NCBI GenBank assembly: GCA_022360375.1
Contig: JAKSCW010000278.1
Span: 1 to 15,879 of the forward strand
Direction: 5' to 3'
Length of the DNA stretch: 15,879 nt
Origin: Balneolales bacterium
GTDB lineage: Bacteria; Bacteroidota; Rhodothermia; Balneolales; Balneolaceae
Shown here: positions 5,674-12,950 of the stretch, piece after piece
How the letters are laid out: each line of letters starts with the position of its first letter
How positions within the stretch are numbered: the stretch's first letter is position 1
Program-made: the position numbers and the translations under genes
The notes under the pieces: model-generated
Seen by the model: the letters and a program-made list of their open reading frames with translations, nothing else
What the model was told of the DNA's origin: nothing
Databases searched by the model: none

Positions 5674-8600
5674 ATGAGGACTTATATTGCATCACTACTA
5701 TTTATTACAATTCTATTCCTCGGTTTTACGAGCTTAACTACAACAGAAACCTCTGCTCAAACTGTCTCGATTGGTAATGGAAGTTACAGCACAACACTTC
5801 CTCCTGGCACAGTAGGTCCTTCAACTTCTGCCGGTGAGCCAGCCAGCCCTAAAATTACTGAATCGTTCGATAAGCCAATCGTCACCAATGATTTTTGGAG
5901 CAGTCTTATATTTCCTTTTAACGGCGATCCGCACTCAAATTATATCTATGCTCATCCTTTAAATTTCAAGGCCGAGAGTTACGGATTGAAAATCGGGTAT
6001 ACTCCAACACATGTACTTTCCGGAAACGATTACCTGTATCCATTCTCCGAGGATTTAATGGTGGGAGTAGCAGGACTTTCAGCCACCGAAACGGTAACCA
6101 AAGATTATGGAGACTGGACAGTAACTGCGCTGTGGGAAGATGAATCTGCATCAATGGAAGCAACAATCGGGCATGGTCTTCCTTATTCGTTTTTTACTAT
6201 TTCGGGTGGAAATGCCTTAGTAACAAGTGCTCAAACTCCGGAAGTCTGGCACAATGAAAACGAAGTTTTAGGGGTCACCATTAATGGGAATCATTATGGA
6301 ATTTTTGCTCCAACCGGTTCATCCTGGTCGGGAACGAATGTGTTTGAGTCTTCACTAAATGGGAAAGACTATTTCTCCGTGGCGCTTCTACCCGATACCA
6401 CTTCAGCAACCCTTGAAGTATTCAGGGAACGTGCTTACGCTTTTGTAACTAATACCGTAGTTGAATGGGAATACAATGAAGCCACAGCAGAAGTAACCAC
6501 TACCTACAGCTATGAAACTTTTTTGATGGACAGCAGTGGCTCAAATTCAAGTGAAACGTTAACAGCACTCTATCGCCATCAATGGTTAAATACATCTGAA
6601 ATACTTACAAGCTATACCTATGCATCTCCCCGAGGCATGTTGAAATTGTTCCAGGGAAATTCCTTTACCACACAAATGATGTTCTCCGGCATATTACCTT
6701 CCCTCCCTGATGCAGGAAGTTATGATCGCATTCAACTTTTAGAATTCGTTCAGGATGTGACCGATGAAACCCTTTCCCCAATCGCTTCTACCTACAATAG
6801 TGGAAAAGAAATGGGACGCTTTGCCGAGCTGGTACATATTGCGGATCAGCTTGGAGCAGTTGCCGAAAGAGATTATTTCCTTTCGGAATTAAAAATCCGC
6901 CTTGAAGACTGGCTTACTGTGGGCAATGGCCAGGAATATGTATACAACAGCACCTGGAACTCATTAACGGGATATCCTTCAGGTTTTGGGGCAGATAGAG
7001 AATTGAATGACCAACATTTTCATGCCGGATATGCCGTTAAAGCAGCCGCCACAGTAGCCCAATATGACAGTGCATGGGCTGCCCAGGAAAATTGGGGAGG
7101 TATGGTAAACTTACTCATCAAAAATGCCAGTAATTGGGATCGTGATGATACACAGTTTCCTTTTTTACGGAATCATGATGTGTATGCTGGCCATTCATGG
7201 GCATCTGGTCACGCAGATTTTGAAGCAGGAAACAACCAGGAATCCAGTTCAGAGTCTATGAACTTTTCAGCTGCCACTTTCTTGTGGGGAGAAATTACCA
7301 ACCAGGAAGATATCAGAGATCTTGGTGTATTCTTATATACCACGGAAACTGCAGCAATTGAACAATATTGGTTTGATGTGGATGATGAAGTATTCCCCTC
7401 CGATTATACAAAAGATGCCCTTGGATTAGTTTGGGGAAATAAAGGAGTATATGGTACCTGGTTTGGTAGTGCTCCCGAATTCATCCACGGCATAAACTTC
7501 CTTCCCGTTACAAGTGCTTCTGTATACTTAGGAAGACATCCGGCCTACATCATAGAAAACTATAATCTAATGGTATCAGAGTTGGGGGGGCAGCCAACAC
7601 AATGGAAAGATGTGCTGTGGTCATTCCTTGCTTTATCAGATGCCGATTTAGCCATTTCATACTATGAAGGTGATCCTGATTATGAACCTTTTGATGGTGA
7701 ATCGAGGGCAAGAACCTATCATTGGCTGTACAATTTAAAGGAAATGGGGCACTTCAATACAGATGTATTTGCAGACATATCTACCTATGCAGTATTTGTG
7801 AACGAAAACGACGATACTACCTATGTGGCATACAATTCAGGATTAGCAGAACGTTTGGTCACCTTTTCTGATGGTTTCGAAATGATGGTTCCGGCAAATA
7901 GTACAAATACTCATAGTACTGCCATTGGTGAAAGTTCGTTAACTGCTGCCCCGGTTCCCGATATTGATGCATCAAACGTAATTTCTATTTTCAGCGATAC
8001 CTATCCAAGTATAACGGAAGCACAGTTTAATGTTGATGAAGGACAATCCACAATTATAACGCTTGAGATTATTGAAGGAAATAATACCCTGAAATACGAT
8101 AATTTGGATTTCCAGACAACCCTTCTGGCAAATCCGCAAAATGTATCATCCCGTGATAGCTTCCATGTAGATTACTTCTCCGGGGATGTTACTCTGTTAG
8201 CTGTTTACTTAGTTGACGGCAATGAGTCTGAAGGTAAATTCGATTTTACTGTTACTACTGATACCTGGCAAAGTGTGAATATTCCTTTAAGCGTTTTTTC
8301 CGATTCAGTAGACCTCACCTCACTTTCAGAAATACGATTTGAAGGAGATGGTACCGTTTATGTAGATAACCTCTATTTTTCTGGTAGTGAACCGGTTCCA
8401 ACCGGGCCACAAATAGCTGCTCCAGTTCCTGTTCCGGATTCCGAAAATGTGATCTCCATCTTTAGTGATTCCTACACAAATGTTGAAGGAACAGATTTCA
8501 ATCCTAACTGGAATCAATCAACAATTGCCTCTGTTGTTATGATTGGAGAAGATAGTCTCCTTAAATATGAAGGACTGAATTACCAGGGCACTGAATTAGG

Positions 8601-9684
8601 AGATACCCTTGATGTAAGTGAAATGGGATGGTTCCACCTTGATTACTGGACAAGTGATGCCACTGAACTGGAGGTATATCTGATCAGCCCCGGACCACTT
8701 GAAACACCCTATGAACTAACCGTTCGAACTAACGAATGGCAAAGCATAGACATTCCTCTTTCTGAGTTTTCTGATGTTGTAAACCTTACTGAAGTTTTCC
8801 AGCTTAAGATAGAAGGGAATGGAACCATATTCTTTGACAACTTCTATTTTGGAAAAAATCCGGAATTAATACCTGCTCCAATTCCTACACATGATGCAGA
8901 TAAAGTGGTTTCACTATTTAGCAATTCTTATCCCAATATTGACGTAGATACCTGGTCGGCGGTATGGGATCAGGCTAATCTTGAAGATATTTCACTGGAT
9001 GGTGACGATATCAAGTTCTATTCAAACTTAAATCATGCAGGCATAGAGTTCATTTCAGAACAAATTGATGCTACTAATTTGACCAATTTCCGTTTTGATA
9101 TGTGGACTTCTCAACCAACTGGTTCACCGGCCAGATTCAGTGTAAAATTGGTAGATTTTGGCGCTAATGGTGTTTGGAGTGGTGGTGATGATGTTGAAGA
9201 TGAATTGTTCTTTGATGCGACGTCTACCCCGGCATTGGTAAGCAATCAATGGATCAGTTTTGACCTCCCGATAGATGATTTTGAAAACATGGTAACCAGA
9301 GAACATTTGTCTCAATTACTGTTTATCGCTTCCGGAGGATTACAGGAAATATACATCGATAATGTCTACTTCTATGGTGACCAGGTCTTAAGTAGTAATG
9401 AGAATGAGTCAGAAATTCCTTCAGAAGTGATTTTATCTCAAAACTATCCAAATCCTTTCAATCCAAGCACGAATATTGAGTTTGGAATACCTGAAGCGTC
9501 TGGCGTTTCGCTGGAAATTTATAACTCAATTGGACAGAAAGTGGCAACTCTGGTAAACGAACGGTTATCAGCGGGTTCATATTCCTTTACCTGGAATGCT
9601 TCCCAAATGTCATCCGGGGTATACTTTTACCGACTTCAATCTGGTGATGTAGTTTCCACTAAAAAAATGCTATTGATTAAGTAA
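5674..9684 (+). CDS. Secreted modular GH81 endo-beta-1,3-glucanase with type IX-style sorting domain
   Basis: This 1336-residue extracellular enzyme is predicted to hydrolyse internal beta-1,3-glucan (laminarin- or curdlan-type) bonds. A Sec signal ends near residue 29 (SAQ). The GH81 domain spans about 40-710, with 'FWSSLIFPFNGDP' near its start, NDQHFHAGY at 445-453 holding the likely acid Asp446, 'FPFLRNHDVYAGHSWASGH', and NNQESSSES at 520-528 holding Glu523 and Glu527, where the family's catalytic base lies. 'YGTWFGSAPEFIHGINFLPVT' is also family-typical. A short beta segment (710-757) is followed by three related modules (758-902, 915-1059, 1066-1233), each beginning with APVP or APIP and V-I/V-S-I/L-F-S and ending DN-x-YF. 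Residues 1253-1336 form a type A sorting domain (NYPNPFNPST, SGVYFYRL, KKMLLIK). This predicts type IX secretion and surface attachment or release. No glucan porin or binding-protein genes are nearby. A strong terminator follows. Confidence 0.93.
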   Translation: MRTYIASLLFITILFLGFTSLTTTETSAQTVSIGNGSYSTTLPPGTVGPSTSAGEPASPKITESFDKPIVTNDFWSSLIFPFNGDPHSNYIYAHPLNFKAESYGLKIGYTPTHVLSGNDYLYPFSEDLMVGVAGLSATETVTKDYGDWTVTALWEDESASMEATIGHGLPYSFFTISGGNALVTSAQTPEVWHNENEVLGVTINGNHYGIFAPTGSSWSGTNVFESSLNGKDYFSVALLPDTTSATLEVFRERAYAFVTNTVVEWEYNEATAEVTTTYSYETFLMDSSGSNSSETLTALYRHQWLNTSEILTSYTYASPRGMLKLFQGNSFTTQMMFSGILPSLPDAGSYDRIQLLEFVQDVTDETLSPIASTYNSGKEMGRFAELVHIADQLGAVAERDYFLSELKIRLEDWLTVGNGQEYVYNSTWNSLTGYPSGFGADRELNDQHFHAGYAVKAAATVAQYDSAWAAQENWGGMVNLLIKNASNWDRDDTQFPFLRNHDVYAGHSWASGHADFEAGNNQESSSESMNFSAATFLWGEITNQEDIRDLGVFLYTTETAAIEQYWFDVDDEVFPSDYTKDALGLVWGNKGVYGTWFGSAPEFIHGINFLPVTSASVYLGRHPAYIIENYNLMVSELGGQPTQWKDVLWSFLALSDADLAISYYEGDPDYEPFDGESRARTYHWLYNLKEMGHFNTDVFADISTYAVFVNENDDTTYVAYNSGLAERLVTFSDGFEMMVPANSTNTHSTAIGESSLTAAPVPDIDASNVISIFSDTYPSITEAQFNVDEGQSTIITLEIIEGNNTLKYDNLDFQTTLLANPQNVSSRDSFHVDYFSGDVTLLAVYLVDGNESEGKFDFTVTTDTWQSVNIPLSVFSDSVDLTSLSEIRFEGDGTVYVDNLYFSGSEPVPTGPQIAAPVPVPDSENVISIFSDSYTNVEGTDFNPNWNQSTIASVVMIGEDSLLKYEGLNYQGTELGDTLDVSEMGWFHLDYWTSDATELEVYLISPGPLETPYELTVRTNEWQSIDIPLSEFSDVVNLTEVFQLKIEGNGTIFFDNFYFGKNPELIPAPIPTHDADKVVSLFSNSYPNIDVDTWSAVWDQANLEDISLDGDDIKFYSNLNHAGIEFISEQIDATNLTNFRFDMWTSQPTGSPARFSVKLVDFGANGVWSGGDDVEDELFFDATSTPALVSNQWISFDLPIDDFENMVTREHLSQLLFIASGGLQEIYIDNVYFYGDQVLSSNENESEIPSEVILSQNYPNPFNPSTNIEFGIPEASGVSLEIYNSIGQKVATLVNERLSAGSYSFTWNASQMSSGVYFYRLQSGDVVSTKKMLLIK
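7945..9372 (+). repeat. Three tandem CBM-like beta-sandwich modules within the GH81 protein
   Basis: The copies are coded at 7945-8379, 8416-8850 and 8869-9372. Shared landmarks are the start (VISIFSDTY, VISIFSDSY, VVSLFSNSY), a GQST/NQST/DQAN segment, a D-Y/M-F/W segment, an IPL/LPI strand, and the end VDNLYF, FDNFYF or IDNVYF. Modules of this kind are common after glycoside-hydrolase domains in marine Bacteroidota and probably bind glucan, but I cannot assign a numbered CBM family. Copies 1 and 2 are both 145 residues. Copy 3 is about 168 residues because of an inserted segment around 'GANGVWSGGDDVEDE'. Copy 1 lacks two tryptophans present in copies 2 and 3. Confidence 0.8.
9430..9681 (+). 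other. Type A C-terminal sorting domain (type IX secretion signal) of the glucanase
   Basis: These 84 residues carry the classic pattern: SQNYPNPFNPST, a short beta-sandwich with IYNSIGQKVATL, then SAGSYSFTWNA, SSGVYFYRL and the closing basic KKMLLIK. This domain marks proteins for export across the outer membrane by the type IX system in Bacteroidota, Balneolota, Rhodothermota and Ignavibacteria. Confidence 0.9.
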
Positions 9685-9690
9685 TACAAA

Positions 9691-9721
9691 AAAGCCCATT
9701 TGGAAAATCCAGATGGGCTTT
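9691..9721. terminator. Bidirectional intrinsic terminator between convergent genes
   Basis: AAAGCCCATTTGGA (9691-9704) pairs with TCCAGATGGGCTTT (9708-9721) across a 3-base loop, giving a 14-bp stem with a single G-U wobble on the plus-strand RNA (an A/C mismatch on the other). It sits 6 bases past the GH81 stop and 21 bases past the tricorn-type protease stop. Read on the minus strand the stem is followed by a six-T run, so it is strongest for the minus-strand operon. On the plus strand the tail is TTTAGTATTT. Confidence 0.88.
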
Positions 9722-9742
9722 AGTATTTACTACAAGTTGGTT

Positions 9743-12700
9743 TTAATCATCAATTTGTTCCAGTAATACTTCAACTGCTCTTCTCAATTGCGGGTCTTCT
9801 CCCTTTGCTTTGCTATCTGGCCGGTTATTGATGATCACATCCGGAACTGCCGGACCATTCTCCATATTTTCATCTGTGGCTTTTACATACCATCCGCGAA
9901 ACGGCATACGCACAAATGAACCGTCTAACAAGCCCATTCCTCCTGTCGAAATGACCGCGCCAAAAGTTGGCATACCAACCAGGGTTCCAATACCAAGCGT
10001 TTTGTATGCATGGGAGAAAATTTCAGCGTTTGAATAACTGCTTTCGTTTGCAATTGCCACCGAAGGTTTCGTCCACCAGGCCAATGGTAAGCGTTCGCTG
10101 TAAGGGTAATACTCCCGGTATTCGCGGTGATCTCTTTCCAAATTATTGGTAGCTCCACGTGGTATAGTATATGCATGCTGGCGCACATTTAACACAGCCA
10201 TTAAATAGTCGGTAGTCCATCCTCCGCCATTCCAGCGTACATCAATAACTACACCATCTTTACCATATCCCTGCGCTGTGAGCTCTCTTTCAAACCGCTC
10301 AAAACTTGGCATGTTCATACCTTCAATATGTATGTACCCAAGGCGACCATTTGAGTATTCTTCTGTGAGTTTCTCCCTGGAATCTATCCACTCTTCATAC
10401 AACTCATCGTTTATACTGTTCGTGGGCCGGATAACCACCTCGCGGGAGTTTCTTCCATTTTCAGATTGAACCTGAAGCAGAACTTGCTCTGAGGCCTCAT
10501 TTACAAAATAGGAGTAAAAATTAGTGCCTGGTACAATTTCATTCCCATTCACATGTGTTATCACCTCACCAATATTCAATTTGCTGGCTTTGCGGTCTGC
10601 CGGCGAATTCGAAACTACATGAGTAATCTGCACTCCATTTTCTACCGGTATTAATGCAGTACCCAATATTCCGGTGCGCTGGGTTTGAGTTTCTTCCGGG
10701 TTAGACCCAAACATGCCCATATGGCTGGCATTTAATTGACCTAACATCCAGTTGAACATATACCTGAAGTCCTGAGATGTTGAAGCAGAAAGCGCCCATG
10801 GCCGATATTTCCTTTTCAACCCCTCCCAGTCGTCTCCATGGAAGTTAGGATCATAAAAACCAGCCTCCAGTGCAGCCCATGCTTCATCAAATACCTGCTT
10901 CTGTTCCTCCTCTCTATTGATTTGCATAGTAAAACGAAAAGGTAAAGAAGTAAACTTGCCTGAATTGTCCACTTCAAACAAGGCTCCGCGTTTCAATGCA
11001 AAGAACTTCTTCCCATTGGGGCTCAATGTCATTTGTGAAGGATTCTGCCCACCCTCGGTTAGTTGCTTTAAATCATCCCGGTCAAAGCCAATGCTATATA
11101 AATCACGGCCGCTTTCAGCAGGGTCACTTGCTGTGAAGTAGAATGTTTCTCCGTCATTTGAAATTGCTAACCCAAATTCATTTCCCGGCATTGAGGTTAA
11201 CTGCCAAAGGCGCTCATGGATATTCTCAAAATCGATTTGGATAGGTTTTACTTCGTCAGAATCTTCTTCTTCCTCTTCTTCAGCTTCGGTTTCAAAATAG
11301 TAACCGTCTTCCCGGTCTTCTTCTGTTTTTAGCCAATCTTCTTCTGTTAGCCAAGCAAACCAAATATCATAATCTCCATTATTCCGGTCTGAGGCAAAAC
11401 CCAATTTAGACCCATCTCTACTCCAAACCGGCCCGAAATCTCCCTTAGGATGCATTGAAACATTAACAGGATCTTTACTGTTATCCGCCGAATGTATAAA
11501 TACCTCGCTGTTGAAATACAGGTCATCTAATGAGTATGCCAACCATTTGCTATCCGGGCTCCAACTTACACCTCCCGGTGTTGCCCACCCATCAAGCAAA
11601 GTTTTCCGGTCTGTAAGGCGTCCATTCTCGTCAATTTTTGCGGTGATTAATTTACCTCGTCCTTGCTGGTAAGCAATCATTGAGCCATCTGGTGAAATCA
11701 AAGGGTTGAGTTCATTCTCTTCGGTATTTGTAAGTCGGGTAACTTCCAGTTTTAAACTTTCAAAAACACTGTTTTTGTTCTCGTCAACAGAACGTCCCAG
11801 ATACAAATCATACTGCCCGTCTCTATCTGACACAAAAACTAAGGTAGTATCATTAAGCCACACCGGTGATTGGTCGCGGTAAGGATGATCAGAAATATTT
11901 ACTGTTCTCCTCACATCCTTGTCATTCTTTTTTACTACAATTTCACCACGAATTGTCATCGCTGTAAGTTCACCGTTTGGTGAAACACTGTATCCACTGA
12001 TATTATTTGTGAATGTTCGGAATTCTTCAGGATAGAAACGGTAATCGGTAGTTAACGAAATAGCAACTTTTTGAGCTCTTGTGGCTCCATTTTGCATAGT
12101 ATGTACACCCAACTGGCGGGTAAACACTATGTTTCCATTTGATGACACATCAAAGTGACGAATTCCATCCTGGGAGTAATTGGTAACAGCGTTAGTTTCC
12201 ATCGTGGAAACATTCATCTCGTAAATATTGTATCGCCCGGTACGCGCACTAATGAAATACAAGGTATTGTCATCTTTCCATTTCGGAAGGAAGTCATTAC
12301 GACTGTTATCTGTAAGATCAGTGTAAGTCTCTTCTTCCGTGTCATATAACCAAACATCCAAATCGGCCGGCCCATCATATTCCTCTCGTGAAATTCGACA
12401 AGAACCGCGAACAAAAGCTATATACCTGCCATTAGGCGACATCACCGGCATATTGCCTAATGCATTTATTAGCCTCGATGGGGTTCCTCCGGTTGCCGGA
12501 ACTGTTTGCAGTTCAGAATCCCATTCAACCTGGGCAAAAGTTCGATTGCTAACAAATAAAATATCACCAGAATCGGACCAATCGGAAATATTATCCCCAC
12601 CGGAATAATAAGTAAGCCTGCTTGATCTGCCTCCTTCTGAAGGAATTGTAAAAATATCCGCATTTCCATATCTCGAACCCGAAAAGGCAATATGTTGACC

Positions 12701-12925
12701 ATCCGGACTCCAGGTTGGAGCGTATTCATACGCTTCGTGAATGGTTAAGCGACGGGCTTCTCCTCCAGCAAAAGGTACCGTCCAGATATCTCCCTGATAA
12801 GAGAAACTAATCTCCGATCCATCCGGACTTATCGCAGGTTGGCGAATTAATAAATCATTCTGTGCATAAATAGCACCACTAAAGAGAAACAGCACTCCAA
12901 GCAATATTAATATTTGTTTTTTCAT
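9743..12925 (-). CDS. Exported tricorn-type S41 protease
   Basis: This 1060-residue protein, close to the roughly 1070 residues of archaeal tricorn, is predicted to cut peptides into short fragments. The signal MKKQILILLGVLFLFSGAIYAQ (1-22) puts it outside the cytoplasm, unlike the archaeal enzyme. Residues about 24-690 are WD/TolB-like propeller repeats (ISPDGSEISF, SPDGQHIAFSG, WSRDGSKLGFASDR), broken by an acidic stretch at 545-558. The catalytic part follows: a C1 region with Ser734-His735 (NASHMG), a PDZ domain at about 752-850, and a C2 region with Ser965 in SSYSNAEIF and Glu1022 in MENGPAVPD. These match the tricorn tetrad Ser745, His746, Ser965 and Glu1023. The residue after the nucleophile is Asn966, where archaeal tricorn has Asp. 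It is the second gene of a minus-strand pair, 25 bases after the M14 gene. No Shine-Dalgarno sequence is evident. Confidence 0.93.
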   Translation of the reverse strand: MKKQILILLGVLFLFSGAIYAQNDLLIRQPAISPDGSEISFSYQGDIWTVPFAGGEARRLTIHEAYEYAPTWSPDGQHIAFSGSRYGNADIFTIPSEGGRSSRLTYYSGGDNISDWSDSGDILFVSNRTFAQVEWDSELQTVPATGGTPSRLINALGNMPVMSPNGRYIAFVRGSCRISREEYDGPADLDVWLYDTEEETYTDLTDNSRNDFLPKWKDDNTLYFISARTGRYNIYEMNVSTMETNAVTNYSQDGIRHFDVSSNGNIVFTRQLGVHTMQNGATRAQKVAISLTTDYRFYPEEFRTFTNNISGYSVSPNGELTAMTIRGEIVVKKNDKDVRRTVNISDHPYRDQSPVWLNDTTLVFVSDRDGQYDLYLGRSVDENKNSVFESLKLEVTRLTNTEENELNPLISPDGSMIAYQQGRGKLITAKIDENGRLTDRKTLLDGWATPGGVSWSPDSKWLAYSLDDLYFNSEVFIHSADNSKDPVNVSMHPKGDFGPVWSRDGSKLGFASDRNNGDYDIWFAWLTEEDWLKTEEDREDGYYFETEAEEEEEEDSDEVKPIQIDFENIHERLWQLTSMPGNEFGLAISNDGETFYFTASDPAESGRDLYSIGFDRDDLKQLTEGGQNPSQMTLSPNGKKFFALKRGALFEVDNSGKFTSLPFRFTMQINREEEQKQVFDEAWAALEAGFYDPNFHGDDWEGLKRKYRPWALSASTSQDFRYMFNWMLGQLNASHMGMFGSNPEETQTQRTGILGTALIPVENGVQITHVVSNSPADRKASKLNIGEVITHVNGNEIVPGTNFYSYFVNEASEQVLLQVQSENGRNSREVVIRPTNSINDELYEEWIDSREKLTEEYSNGRLGYIHIEGMNMPSFERFERELTAQGYGKDGVVIDVRWNGGGWTTDYLMAVLNVRQHAYTIPRGATNNLERDHREYREYYPYSERLPLAWWTKPSVAIANESSYSNAEIFSHAYKTLGIGTLVGMPTFGAVISTGGMGLLDGSFVRMPFRGWYVKATDENMENGPAVPDVIINNRPDSKAKGEDPQLRRAVEVLLEQIDD

Positions 12926-12950
12926 AGTTTAAATGAATTGATGTTTTTAG

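Noticed and set aside
7945..9372. DNA-level tandem repeat or recombination hotspot in the glucanase gene
   Set aside because: The three modules are similar only as proteins; the nucleotide sequences have diverged, so they are old domain duplications.
12469..12729. Open frames of 60-90 codons overlapping the tricorn-type and M14 genes on both strands
   Set aside because: They are out-of-frame products of well-supported long genes, with no signal peptide, motif or independent start signals.
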